Source: Aphrocallistes beatrix (Eukaryota > Porifera > Hexactinellida > Sceptrulophora > Aphrocallistidae). Taken from it: 64,000 nt of DNA. Within the stretch, counting starts at the first letter, position 1. Each line of letters opens with the position of its first letter. A program made the translations under genes and the position numbers. Of this stretch, positions 22,809 to 33,538 are shown piece by piece. The DNA is taken from assembly GCA_963281255.1 (NCBI GenBank), contig OY725490.1:3224001-3288000 (forward strand), given 5' to 3'. The notes beneath the pieces are model-generated. The model saw only the letters and a list, made by a program, of their open reading frames with translations. It ran no database searches and was not told where the DNA came from.

Positions 22809-23244
22809 ATACATAAAGAAAGCAGACGTGTTCTCTCTGGGCATGACTCTATTCGAGGCAGGAGGGGGTGGGGCTCTGCCTAAGAACGGACAAGAATGGC
22901 ACGAGATTCGCAACAACAAACTAAGTAAGCTAGAGCGCTACTCCTCCGATCTGAACAACTTGATTAGCGACATGGTGCAATCTGACCCGGCCAAGCGTCT
23001 CAGTAGTAAAGAGTTGGTAGAGCACCCCATTCTCTGCCCGACGGAAGAGCAGTCGGTAGCGCTGCTAAGAAAAGAATTGCAAAGAGAGAGACTCAAGAAT
23101 GAAATTCTTCTCAAAAAGCTAGAGGAAGCTACTCGTTATACAGCAAACTCCTCGGATACAACTCGGGTTTCTGGAAGGACCAAACACTCGAAATTTATTC
23201 GTAGCAAAAGCTTTAACGAATTTCCATCATTTCCACTTACCTAA
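22809..23244 (+). CDS. wee1: Wee1-type kinase, terminal exon
   Basis: Acceptor TTTAG at 22808. Joined to the exon ending 22217 it gives KYQYIKKADVFSLGMTLFEA, the same spacing as Wee1. It continues with LPKNGQEWHEIRNNKLSKL, a C-lobe end with DPAKRLSSKELVEHP, a coiled coil (LRKELQRERLKNEILLKKLE) typical of the Wee1 C terminus, and TAA at 23242. The C-terminal tail is short and Ser/Thr-rich. Confidence 0.85.
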
Positions 23245-23731
23245 CTCTTCTCCCCCTTAATGACCAACCAACGAAGAAAGAACTATAGTTTTGTAACACA
23301 CTTTTGATCCGTTCGACAAATACTTGAGAACAGTGAACTGAACAAAGTTTGATCATTTTTATTCTATAAATTGACACCTTTAATCCTTGCTAACTTGGTT
23401 AATTACTTGTTTGATCAGACACATCAATATTATATTGGAAACAAATAATTTAGTTTTGGTTGTCATCGTATTGGCGTGTGGGAATATTGTACACCCCACA
23501 TAACCACATCGATATTGCGTCTATTTTTCAGAAATAGTGTTTTTATAATTTGTACATCAATGAATGATTAATTTATAATAATTATCCTTAGTATTTAAAT
23601 TTTACATACATGCTTTTCTAACCATTGCTTCTTCAAAATTATACTTCTGAAATTGGTGTGTATGTACGTACTTATTTCTATCATCATACTGTTTCTAAAA
23701 GTAGTACTAACCTAGCATAGAGATACAGGAT

Positions 23732-23816
23732 ATGTCCAGATCAGAATATTCAGCGAAAGCATCAAAACTGCATTTGGAGCAAGCGAAGAGAGTATCAGAG
23801 TCGTTCCTCTCCCCAG
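23732..23816 (+). CDS. SF1: SF1 exon 1
   Basis: ATG at 23732; encodes MSRSEYSAKASKLHLEQAKR and eight further residues. Ends at phase 1 before GTAGCA. The start is the first ATG that continues into exon 2. Confidence 0.75.
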
Positions 23817-23883
23817 GTAGCATCTGCTGTAGGCTTTAATTAAAGAATTTAATGAATGATTTCATAATGGGTTATGTTTGTAG

Positions 23884-24009
23884 ATGCTCCTAAAGAGAAG
23901 AAGAAGAAAGCTTCTAGATGGGGAGATGCAGACCAAAAAGTGATCATCCCTGGAATGCCTACCATTCTCCCAACTAACCTGACGGAAGAGCAGAATAAAA
24001 TATATCTCA
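23884..24009 (+). CDS. SF1: SF1 exon 2, U2AF-ligand motif
   Basis: Encodes KEKKKKASRWGD (basic residues plus Trp, which binds the U2AF2 UHM) and VIIPGMPTILPTNLTEEQNK, a hallmark of SF1. Acceptor TTTGTAG, donor GTGAGT. Confidence 0.9.
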
Positions 24010-24059
24010 GTGAGTTAGCATTTCTACATTCTGAAATATTCTTCTCGCCTCTTATATGC

Positions 24060-24140
24060 ACAGGCACCCAGAGGGCGTGGCTCTGCGGACACGAAGTGTT
24101 CCCAGTCGAGTAGCGCAAGCAAGCGGAGCGCTTGTCTTAA
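24060..24140. repeat. Foldback-family GC-rich tip, fragment
   Basis: TGCGGACACGAAGTGTTCCC and GCGCAAGCAAGCGGAGCGCT match the tips of the foldback family at 7150 and 11230. It lies in SF1 intron 2. Confidence 0.5.
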
Positions 24141-24840
24141 TCGCTCCCTAAACTTGAAATCTGATTGGTTGACATAGAGAAAATTGTTTACAACGTAATT
24201 AAGGATGTATATTATGCAAATAAATTAATCAAACGAGATCTCAACAATTACTCTACGTATGGTATATCATTTAGATTTCAAATTTTACTTAGAAAGCTCT
24301 ATAATGAATACGTATTTCCAAATTTATTCACATTTCGTGTCCTAGGCATCATTTAATTGAGCTGCAATATACACTAAGTGCTTTCCATTGCATGTAATCC
24401 GTTTGCATTTGAGTATGCTCGTTATTTTATATTTTACTCATTATTATTTCTCTTTAAATTGATCGCATTATTTCCATTTACTTTAAACAATCATGAGCCT
24501 TGCCTTCGTACTTAATGTTCTTTCATATTAGTCTCGCTCAATTGCATTTCACTCTAATGTACTTCGCCCGAATGTTTCTCGCCCAAATGAGTTTAACTAA
24601 AATTGTATTTCGCTCAAATAAGAATCATCTTAGCTCGCCCCTCAGAGTTCAATCGGAGTTCGGTGACTCAATAACACAACATTTCATATGTGTATTCTCA
24701 CAATAAGTTTGAAACACACTCCCATCTCGTCTGTGAGTTTTTTAAAATTTTTATTATATAGTTTACGAATTTATTTAATACAGCATCTTGTTGTTACAGA
24801 AGCCAAACAAAATAGAATAAATGAGTTCTTAACAAATTTT

Positions 24841-26535
24841 TTATTGAGAATAGTTTCTAAAAGGTATCAAACTGAAGCAACAAAGTTCCAAAGGTTTCTG
24901 CAAGTAGGAACCATGAATGTAAACACTCAATCTTCGAGAGCCAAGTTTACAAGAAAGGATTATAATAAATGTTAGTATGAGTATGAGAAAGGAGATAATC
25001 TTTTTAATCATTGGAATAAATCTAGATATCGGGGAAAGATAAATTGAAGTAACTGGGTGGGTACGAGAATTAGTATCTGTTTGAGAAGGGTGAGAGATGG
25101 AATGTTGGCTGTTAACGCTTTCTACCAGCTCACTACTTTGACTGCTTCTTCTTAACAATGGCTTATTTTCTTGAACTGTTTGAGAATCAACTCGCCTAAT
25201 TGTATTCCTTTTAATGAGACATAATGCAATAAAGAAACAAACAAATGCCCTCACCATATATCCTAGCATTATGCCTAAGAGATAACCGAGAGACAATAGT
25301 CTCAATCCAACACTTAAACCAATTGACAAAGGATATGCGACAATTGCAAATACGAACGCCAAAAGCAAGGCAATACGTTGTTTCCCCAATCCTCTTAATA
25401 TGCCCTGGAAAACAACCACTAAACTATCTAATGGATGAAATATGGCTAAAATGAATATAACATCAGCTACACCACTAATGACATCTCGATCAGAGGAAAA
25501 TACAGCTCCCCACACCCACCGACCTCCAACCAAGATAATAGACAAAATAGTAGAGATGACCACTTGTGTGATTATATATAAACCAGCCACCTTCTTCACT
25601 CTACCGATATCTCCCTCTCCTATCAAATTCCCTATCCTTATAGCTGCTACAGTAGAGAGTGATAGAGGTGCATGGTATAATAAATAGTTAAGATATCCCA
25701 TTATAGAATATACACTGATCTCTACATCAGGTTGGTCACTAACCATACCTACAACAAACCCTCCTAACATGATGGCTATTAATTCATTCACGTTTGTAAG
25801 ATACACAGGGATACCATAGTAAAAGTATTGACCCCACTTCTCCCACGCTCCCCAGCTCCAACCTCGCCACATTCTCTTCCATAAGTGATATATTAGATGG
25901 GCAAACGCCATTGCATACATTACCAATACTTGTCCTAGTGCCGCACCTGTAATACCCATCTCCATCACAAACACAAACAGATAGCACAGGACTATATCCA
26001 ATCCGACTCCGCAGGCTAGAATGATGGCAGAAGGAATGACAATATGTTGCATTTGAAGGATCTTCATAGAAGGTAAAAGGATAGTAACAGCCGGAATGAT
26101 AAGGATAAAAGTGTTCATATATTGCTCAGCTAGCAAAACTAATTCTGGTTGTTGGTTGAGGATTATCAGTATGTTATCTATGTTTATCCAAATTATGGCA
26201 ATCGGTATGATAAGGAAAAGATGGATTAGCATACTTCTCTGTATCAGGATTCCCAATCTTTTATGATCAGCAGCTCCGTGTGCTTGAGATGCGAGCGTGT
26301 CAAGCGAGGAAGATAAACCCAGTGAAAATGCCCATCCAGTACTACTCACGATTGGGTAACATAGAGTTACAGCTGCTAAAGCTGTTTTCCCATCTCCTAT
26401 TTGTCCGACAAAGATTGTTGGTATTATTAAAACAATTTGGAAGCACAATAAGAATAAGTAGATTGGAAATATAAGTTTAAACGTCAAATATAACTCTTTG
26501 CAAATGAAATTTAATAAACTGTTTACTGTCTCCAT
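24841..26535 (-). CDS. MATE-family multidrug/cation exporter (564 aa)
   Basis: MATE transporters (SLC47 in animals) exchange organic cations or drugs for protons at the plasma membrane. The frame starts at the ATG at 26535 (METVNSLLNF) and ends in TAA. It has about 12 hydrophobic helices in two homologous halves, with GLSSSLDTLASQAHGA in helix 2 (animal MATE proteins have TLxSQ-AxGA there), FQGILRGLGKQ after helix 10, a Ser-rich loop, and an extra C-terminal helix (ISFLILILTFIIILSCKL) as in mammalian MATE1. It is intronless, lies inside SF1 intron 2 and is divergent from its paralogue at 27832, 1.3 kb away. Substrate unknown. Confidence 0.9.
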   Translation of the reverse strand: METVNSLLNFICKELYLTFKLIFPIYLFLLCFQIVLIIPTIFVGQIGDGKTALAAVTLCYPIVSSTGWAFSLGLSSSLDTLASQAHGAADHKRLGILIQRSMLIHLFLIIPIAIIWINIDNILIILNQQPELVLLAEQYMNTFILIIPAVTILLPSMKILQMQHIVIPSAIILACGVGLDIVLCYLFVFVMEMGITGAALGQVLVMYAMAFAHLIYHLWKRMWRGWSWGAWEKWGQYFYYGIPVYLTNVNELIAIMLGGFVVGMVSDQPDVEISVYSIMGYLNYLLYHAPLSLSTVAAIRIGNLIGEGDIGRVKKVAGLYIITQVVISTILSIILVGGRWVWGAVFSSDRDVISGVADVIFILAIFHPLDSLVVVFQGILRGLGKQRIALLLAFVFAIVAYPLSIGLSVGLRLLSLGYLLGIMLGYMVRAFVCFFIALCLIKRNTIRRVDSQTVQENKPLLRRSSQSSELVESVNSQHSISHPSQTDTNSRTHPVTSIYLSPISRFIPMIKKIISFLILILTFIIILSCKLGSRRLSVYIHGSYLQKPLELCCFSLIPFRNYSQ

Positions 26536-26957
26536 TTTTATCGCAATCAAGATCTATTGTCGAAATGTTATACTTGCTCGCTTATATACTACTTGCGTTG
26601 TTCGGTTAGCAATTCAGGTGCTTCTTTTAATTCTTTTATTCCATACTGTTAATTCACTGCAATAAATTCAAGTAAATGCTATTGTAATGCAAGCAAAAAC
26701 TTCAATTAACCATTTAAGATTTGTAATTAATTAAATAGTTTTGATTTGTTCAATCGAAACAAAAAGTATAATTTTTAGAAAATACTACTTTCTATGTTAT
26801 ACTAAAAAGATATTTCATTAATCAAATTAATTACCATGATCTCACATAGTTCAGCCTCATCCAATGCACATTGCATCAAACTATTTGAACCCTTGAACCA
26901 GATAAGTGATGATTGGCATGAATCAATGGATTTCAATCCCGAAAGTCGCTTCAATTG

Positions 26958-27265
26958 GGGGACGCAGCATTAGTTCGAATTTCAAAGTAGTCGTTAGTTC
27001 GAATCGAATTTGGGCATGTGGTCGTTAGTTCGAATCGGATTTAGACATAAATAGGGAGAACGAAGGGGGTAGTTGAGTGCCATAATGGAGAGCTAATGAT
27101 AATGAGTATATGTCCAAATTCGATTCGAACTAACGACTATATGGTCAAATTCTAATTCGAACTAACGACTACATGGCCAAATTCTAATTCGAACTAACGC
27201 CTACCTAGTTAAATTATATTCGAACTAACGCCTACATACAGGATTCGAACTAATGCATGCGCCCC
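26958..27265. mobile_element. MULE-like MITE, 308 bp, 9-bp target duplication
   Basis: Ends GGGGACGCAGCATTAGTTCG and the complement of GGGGCGCATGCATTAGTTCG, flanked by perfect CTTCAATTG at 26949-26957 and 27266-27274. The interior is built of repeated TTCGAACTAACGnCTAC units in both orientations. A 9-bp duplication suggests a Mutator-like mobiliser. It sits between the two MATE genes. Confidence 0.75.
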
Positions 27266-27831
27266 CTTCAATTGTATTCACTGTATATTGCATCGTCACA
27301 ACTATTTAGATTCCAATTCATCATTACAAGCAATCGAAGCGCGCTTGAGCTGCGCGCGGGTGGCGAACAATTCATGTCTGCATGAGTCACCCTCCCGGCG
27401 CCGATACTAATACAATGATAATAGCCGCCTACTTCAGATTATTACAAACAAAACTAATAATTAATGGTGGGCCAAGAGGCCACTAATTTTTACAATAATT
27501 AGTACAAAGTTATATAGTTGTTAAGTTAAATTTGAGGGTTGACTGAATAGGACCGAATTGTCAATACTCTTGGAATAATGTCGAAGCGGAAAATTAGGTT
27601 CATGTAAAGAGAAATTAATTAATTAATATTAAGAATCCTTTCAAACTTCTAAGATTATATAAATCTAAGAATATTTAAAGAAAACTTAAATATTCGTATC
27701 AGGCGGGACTTAATCTAAGTTTAAAGAACAAAGTATTCATAAGTAGAGCTATGGAAATACTATAAAAATATGCTTCTATAGCTGAGTGAGTGCATAACAT
27801 TGGATAAAACATTATTTTATGTGATTTTGGA

Positions 27832-29532
27832 ATGGAGCAAATGAAGAACTGTTTTCGTTTCATTTGTAAAGAGCTATATTTGACTTTCAAACTAGCATTT
27901 CCGGTCTACTTAACTTTTTTCTGTCTCCATATTTCTTCTCTAATTCCAACAATCTTTGCTGGACAAATGGAAAATGGGAAAGTAACTGGAGCAGCCGTAA
28001 ATCTATGTTTTGCCATCACTAATATTACATCCTTTTTTCTCCTATCGGGTCTATCTTCTTCTCTTGACACACTCGCATCTCAAGCACACGGAGCTGCTGA
28101 TCATAAAAGATTGGGAATCCTGATACAGAGAAGTATGCTAATCCATCTTTTTCTTGTCATTCCAATTGCCATCATTTGGATAAACATAGATAATATACTG
28201 ATAATCCTCAACCAACAACCAGAATTGGTTTTGCTAGCTAGGCAATATATGAAGGTTTATATATTTATCATTCCGGCGAATGCCCTCACTTTTCCGTGTA
28301 TGAAAATCCTTCAAATGCAAAATATTGTCATTCCTTCTGCCATCATTCTAGCCTGCGGAGTCGGATTGGATATAGTCCTGTGCTATCTGTTTGTATTTGT
28401 GATGGACATGGGTATAACAGGTGCGGCATTAGGACAAGTATTAGTGACGTATGCAATAGTATCTGTGCATTTAGTGTACTTACGTATGAGTAGTGTATGG
28501 AAGAGAATATGGGGAGGTTGGAGCTGGGAAGCGTGGGGGAAGTGGAGTCAATACTTTTACTATGGTGCACCTGAGATGTTTGCAATTGGGAATGAGATTT
28601 TATCTGTACAATTAGGAGGATTTGTCATCGGTATGATTAGTGACCAACCTGAAGTAGAGATTAATGTGTACTCTATTTTGAGTTATCTTGACATAATAGC
28701 GTTCTTTTTACCACTATCTCTCTCAATTGTTGCAAGTATAAGGATAGGGAATTTGGTAGGGGAAGGAGATATCAAAAGAGTAAAGAAGGTAGCGGCGTTC
28801 TATATGACCTCACAGGTCGTTTTCTCTATCATTCAGTCTATTATCTTGTTTGGAGGTCGATGGATATGGGGAGTTGTATTTTCTTCTGATCCAAATGTTG
28901 TTAGTGGTGTGGCCAATCTTATTTTCATAATAACTATATATCATACACTTGACAGTTTAGCTATCGTTTTCCAGGGCATATTGAGAGGAATAGGGAAACA
29001 AGATATCAGCTTCCTTATGGCGTTTGTGTTTATTATTGTTGCATATCCTGTGTCAATCGGTTTGAGTGTGGGACTGAGACTATTCTCTCTTGGTTACTTC
29101 TTAGGTATAATGACAGCATATCTTGCAAGGGCATTTGTTTGTTTCTTCATTGCATTATGTTATATCAAATGGAATGCATTTGGGCGAGTTAACTCACAAT
29201 CAGTTCAAGCGAATTCTCCATTGTTAAGAAGTACTCAAAGCAGTGAGTTGGTTGGAAGCTTTCACAGTCAGCATTCCACCACTCATCCTCATCCAATGAA
29301 TGATACTTCTCAAGTCCACCCAATTAATTCAGTTCATTTCTCGAAGTCTACATTTTTTCCAATGGTTACGAAGACTGCATTCTTCTTCATACTGATCGCG
29401 TTATTCATCCTATTACTATCCTGTAAACTTGGATCACAAAGATTGAGCTTTCACATTGAAGGTTCCTACTTGCAGCAACCTTTGGAATTTTGTTGTTTCA
29501 GTTATATACCCATAAGAAATATTTCTATATAA
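27832..29532 (+). CDS. MATE-family multidrug/cation exporter, paralogue (566 aa)
   Basis: Same architecture as the gene at 24841-26535: an N-terminal FICKELYLTFKL segment, GLSSSLDTLASQAHGA, VIPSAIILACGVGLDIVLCY, FQGILRGIGKQ, a Ser/His-rich loop with histidine clusters, and a thirteenth hydrophobic helix near the C terminus. Start ATG at 27832, stop TAA. It is intronless and head-to-head with its paralogue. Some blocks (residues about 75-145) are nearly identical to the paralogue in DNA while other parts are clearly diverged. Substrate unknown. Confidence 0.9.
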   Translation: MEQMKNCFRFICKELYLTFKLAFPVYLTFFCLHISSLIPTIFAGQMENGKVTGAAVNLCFAITNITSFFLLSGLSSSLDTLASQAHGAADHKRLGILIQRSMLIHLFLVIPIAIIWINIDNILIILNQQPELVLLARQYMKVYIFIIPANALTFPCMKILQMQNIVIPSAIILACGVGLDIVLCYLFVFVMDMGITGAALGQVLVTYAIVSVHLVYLRMSSVWKRIWGGWSWEAWGKWSQYFYYGAPEMFAIGNEILSVQLGGFVIGMISDQPEVEINVYSILSYLDIIAFFLPLSLSIVASIRIGNLVGEGDIKRVKKVAAFYMTSQVVFSIIQSIILFGGRWIWGVVFSSDPNVVSGVANLIFIITIYHTLDSLAIVFQGILRGIGKQDISFLMAFVFIIVAYPVSIGLSVGLRLFSLGYFLGIMTAYLARAFVCFFIALCYIKWNAFGRVNSQSVQANSPLLRSTQSSELVGSFHSQHSTTHPHPMNDTSQVHPINSVHFSKSTFFPMVTKTAFFFILIALFILLLSCKLGSQRLSFHIEGSYLQQPLEFCCFSYIPIRNISI

Positions 29533-30009
29533 TTATATTTTGCTCATCTATTCCTTTTTTCATAATACGTACTGTATACAAAAGGACATGTTTGTTTATA
29601 TCTGAGCAGACACTTACCACGCACAAATGAGATAGCTAAATTCCTTTTGAAACTCTTTATTTAAGAATCACTTCAAATAAGAATATATGAGTTCTCAGAA
29701 GTCCCAGAATTGAATTAATTATGAGGATAACTTATAATATTTAGAAAACTTAGATATTCATATCATATGTGACTTATGTGTAATTTTCCATTTTTGTGGA
29801 CTCGTTATAGCAACATTGATAGAGTAGGGGGAGACAGGCGTTACGTAATGTATATCATTACCCTTTCCTATCCATGTTATTTATATCTTAATTTTATGCA
29901 TAAACTTAATAATAAAGAAAGGAATTACCTGAGAAACCTAATGTTCCCCCCCCCAAATTGGATCTCCGTCCAAGCCTTTTTAGGTTAGAAATTATATCCT
30001 TAATCCTCG
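29533..30009. other. Downstream of MATE, nothing recognised
   Basis: AT-rich with a short C run at about 29947-29954. No gene or repeat family recognised. Confidence 0.4.
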
Positions 30010-30300
30010 AAACCAGACCCATTCCCTCGTTCAGTCGTTCAGACAAAATCCCCCAGAAATTTCGATTGTAATCAGGTCAGGTGAGTTAGCTGGCCACGTT
30101 TGGTTGAAGCTCTTTAATAATGCATGAATAGATCCAACCACAAGAAAAGTTCGCCATCGTTTTACCCAAGCAATGACTCCATTTCGTTTTCTCGCATTCT
30201 GCTTGCATCCTAAATACGGTCTGAATTGCACTTAGCCTTGCTTCTGCTCCATCTGCCATCAAGTTCTGCCTCTATTGGGCGATATTTTCAAACTTCAGCT
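30010..30300 (-). pseudogene. Tc1/mariner-type transposase relic
   Basis: On the minus strand WPANSPDLITIEISGGF resembles the WPaNSPDLNPIE block around the second catalytic Asp of Tc1/mariner transposases. Upstream residues (LMADGAEARLSAIQ) may be the decayed QDgA block. Several frame changes would be needed to restore it. Confidence 0.5.
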
Positions 30301-30961
30301 TCATACAAATCAAACTGAAGAATAGGTTGGGCTTAGAGAACGCATTGAAACTAGTTACTTGTTACTGTGAACTATGAGGATCTTTTGAGTTTGACTGGCG
30401 ATCATTAATTATATGTAGTAGTTGACAATTTTAGTAAAAATGTACTCTGACACTAACAGTGATACATATACATATGCTTATTTAACGTTTAATTGAGACC
30501 CAACCCAGGGACATTATCGAAAAACCCCAGTTCAATCCGGTTTAACACAGTTTAACCCCAACCCTGATTCCAATAAAATCATAGCTATATAGTTCCTGCT
30601 TTACTGCACTGTTATAACAGCAAATTAGATGCTTTCATTAGTTATTAACAATAAATAGTTATTGAATATTTGTTGCTATTTACAGCGAGTTAGTTGCTGC
30701 GAAAATTCCTTCAAAAATTTAATATTATACATTTTGCATCAACTTCAAATTGAAAATTTGCCAAAACCTAAATTAAAATTGTAGTTGGGATGAGTTTCCA
30801 TCCCTGGAAATTACTGAAATTACTGAATCGTTAAGGAGACATAGCTTAATTTAGATCTATTCAGAATGGAATTTGAAGTCTATCGAATGAATTTCATTGA
30901 ATCGCCCTTTCTTCATACTTTTATATTTTAAATACTGATAAGATTAACACTAATATTTGCT
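30301..30961. other. Intergenic, 5' of MSH5
   Basis: No gene seen. An AT-rich stretch with ATATTTTAAATACTG lies about 40-60 bp before the MSH5 ATG, but no clear promoter. Confidence 0.35.
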
Positions 30962-33436
30962 ATGATGAATGAAGCTAATTCAGATGATCAATTGGTTGAA
31001 GAGTCCTTCAATCCCAATGATATTATTCAATCCACTGGAAACGTACAGTCGCATATTTGGGATGGAGAAGAGAGTGAATGTGGACTTATTTTTCTGAGTT
31101 TAATTTGGTCTGGCTTCAAATTAGCCGCTTGCTTCTATGACACAGAAACATGTGAGCTCCATCTACTGCCTGACAAACACGAGATTGATTCATTCGAATT
31201 TCTCAAACGAATTCTGATGCAGATAGAGCCTAACCATATTATAACCAGTGCTAAACAGGATGAAAGACTGAAATCCGTTCTTACTGAACACAAAGAGAGT
31301 GAAATTGGTCGAGTTAAGAACACACAGATACACGTAATACCAAGTGTGAACTTTCTCTACGAAGTGAGTCAGAAGCGAATACTCTCATTACTCGAGATGC
31401 CTTTACATATGCGGAATATCTCAGAGAAAGAGCGCGCATTGTACGTCTCTTCCATCCTACCTCAGGAGAGTATCGAGTTAGTCAGATGTGTTGGCTCGCT
31501 CCTGCATTATATCGTCAAGCAACAACCCACTGGACTCAATTTAGAAGGTTCTGACACGTATGTACCTGTGGTAGCTGTGAAGATCTTTAGTTTAGAAGGA
31601 ATGCTGCAGGTCGACTACAATGTCTTCAGGTCTCTACAAATATTCAAGAGTGAATTGCATCCGTCAGTATACAAAGCGGGCGGCTGTAAGGAAGGACTTT
31701 CCGTGTTCAGTATAGCAAATAAGACTAAGTCTAAGATAGGAACTAAGTTGCTGAAACTCTGGTTTTTGAGGCCTGCAAATAACCTAGAAATGATTGAGAG
31801 TAGACAGCGAGCCATCAAATATCTGCTGAACCCCAGGCTTAATGAGATTCTGTTCTCTCTCCACAATGCAATGAAACACATTAGCAATATTCAAAGATTG
31901 TTTTGTAAACTGTCGGAAGGGCAGCTCAGTTTGAATGATTGGTCTAACATCTATAAGACCGCAACGCATGGGATCTTCATAGCGCAGGTGTGTCGTAAGT
32001 TCAGCGGCGGAGTTAAACTGTTCGAGGGTCTGAGTGGTGATATGGTGCTCGGCTTACAAGAAGTGGTCGCACTCATAGAGCAGGTTGTAGACTTTGAAGA
32101 GAGCAAGCACCAAAATAGGTGTGTGGTGAAACCTTCAGTGGACGCTACGCTTGATGAGAAAAAACAAATTTACGCCTCTCTTCCTGAGCTCCTGACCCGA
32201 GTAGCTCGTGAAGAATTGGAATCCCTTGGCAATGAAATCGACAGATGTAACATCGTGTACCTCCCTCAAATCGGATTCTTACTGACTACTCCACTTAGAC
32301 CGGATATGAAAGATCCGAATGACTTCGATTATCCAGGATTGACTTTCTACTTCCTCTCTGATGGAATTATCCATTATAAAAGTGAGAAAACAAAGCTATT
32401 GGACGAGAAAATCGGTGATGTACACTGTGACATCATTGACATTGAAGTGAATCTGATGCATAGGCTACAGGAGGCAGTATTCGATCGTGCTACAGTGTTG
32501 AGAGATCTGCTGGAGTTCTCAGCTGAACTCGATTGTTTAATTGCTCTCGCTCTCTGGGCTAAAGAGAGCAATTTCGTTTGTCCAGACGTAGTTGATGAGC
32601 GTTTAATTGAAATTGATGAAGGGCGACATCCTTTGCAGGAATTGTGTGTGTGCCCTTTCGTCCCGAACGACTCAAGTTTAGGCGGTGCAGCGGCCAAGAT
32701 GAGAGTTATCACAGGACCCAATGCTAGCGGGAAGAGCATTTATCTGAAACAGGTTGGAATCATAGTCTACCTAGCACACATCGGATCTTTCGTCCCGGCT
32801 TCTAGTGCCCGCATCGGACTGGTGGACAAGATATTCACACGAATTCACACCTTGGAAACAGTATCTGTGGACATGTCCTCGTACATGATAGAGCTAGACC
32901 AGGTGTCTGTGGCCGTACAAGGGGCGACAGATCGGAGCCTTGTCTTACTAGATGAGTTTGGGAAGGGAACCGAGACAGCTGATGGAATGTCCCTAATGAC
33001 TGCTATTCTACGTCATTGGCTTCGAATGGAAGAGAAGTGTCCATTTGTGTTAGCATCTACTCACTTCCATAATGTAATCGAGTTAGAACTACTTCCCAAC
33101 TCCATGCAGTTGGAGTACCAGACAATGCAAGTGATGCAGAACGAGATGGGTGGGCTAGTATTCCTATACAAAATAATCAGTGGATTTGCGAGACAGAGTT
33201 TTGCCTGCCATATTGCTGCAGAGGTTGGTCTACCTCAAGATGTGATTGAGCGCGCGAATGAGATTACTCAGCTTATCCGGGAGAATAAGCCGATACGGAA
33301 GAAAGACGAAATACGAGATGGGGAGCAGTTAGAGCGATGCAGAGATATCGTACAGAGGTTTTTATCTCTAGATATGAAAACTGCAAACATTCAAACTTTC
33401 CTGCAACAGTTATTTGTTGATTATAAGGAATTATAG
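30962..33436 (+). CDS. MSH5: MutS homologue 5, meiotic (824 aa)
   Basis: MSH5 pairs with MSH4 to stabilise meiotic recombination intermediates and promote crossovers; it lacks the mismatch-reading domain I. Visible features: the clamp/lever region (FKSELHPSVYKAGGCKEGLS, GTKLLKLWFLRPANNLEMIE), GRHPLQEL before the ATPase, Walker A TGPNASGKS (about residue 584), the signature IFTRIHTLETVSVDMSSYMI, Walker B LVLLDEFGKGTETADG (about 660), STHFHN, and the helix-turn-helix end (GFARQSFACHIAAEVGLP). IGSFVPA and RHWL are MSH5-like. It starts at the first of two adjacent ATGs and ends in TAG. Length is normal for MSH5. It has no introns, whereas MSH5 is multi-exonic in most animals, and it is nested in SF1 intron 2. 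Confidence 0.95.
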   Translation: MMNEANSDDQLVEESFNPNDIIQSTGNVQSHIWDGEESECGLIFLSLIWSGFKLAACFYDTETCELHLLPDKHEIDSFEFLKRILMQIEPNHIITSAKQDERLKSVLTEHKESEIGRVKNTQIHVIPSVNFLYEVSQKRILSLLEMPLHMRNISEKERALYVSSILPQESIELVRCVGSLLHYIVKQQPTGLNLEGSDTYVPVVAVKIFSLEGMLQVDYNVFRSLQIFKSELHPSVYKAGGCKEGLSVFSIANKTKSKIGTKLLKLWFLRPANNLEMIESRQRAIKYLLNPRLNEILFSLHNAMKHISNIQRLFCKLSEGQLSLNDWSNIYKTATHGIFIAQVCRKFSGGVKLFEGLSGDMVLGLQEVVALIEQVVDFEESKHQNRCVVKPSVDATLDEKKQIYASLPELLTRVAREELESLGNEIDRCNIVYLPQIGFLLTTPLRPDMKDPNDFDYPGLTFYFLSDGIIHYKSEKTKLLDEKIGDVHCDIIDIEVNLMHRLQEAVFDRATVLRDLLEFSAELDCLIALALWAKESNFVCPDVVDERLIEIDEGRHPLQELCVCPFVPNDSSLGGAAAKMRVITGPNASGKSIYLKQVGIIVYLAHIGSFVPASSARIGLVDKIFTRIHTLETVSVDMSSYMIELDQVSVAVQGATDRSLVLLDEFGKGTETADGMSLMTAILRHWLRMEEKCPFVLASTHFHNVIELELLPNSMQLEYQTMQVMQNEMGGLVFLYKIISGFARQSFACHIAAEVGLPQDVIERANEITQLIRENKPIRKKDEIRDGEQLERCRDIVQRFLSLDMKTANIQTFLQQLFVDYKEL

Positions 33437-33538
33437 ATTTATCTTGGATATACGTAGTTACCACCTCAATGATGATAATAATAATAATGATAGTAAAGTG
33501 ATGTGTTTTTCTTTTAATTCTAACTTTCATCTAAATTC

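Noticed and set aside
24165..24975. Several short plus-strand frames in SF1 intron 2
   Set aside because: AT-rich, no family resemblance; the region around 24410-24650 looks like degenerate TCGCTCAAAT-type repeats.
26958..27265. Spaced repeats resembling a CRISPR array
   Set aside because: Units occur in both orientations inside a MITE with a target duplication; the window is eukaryotic.
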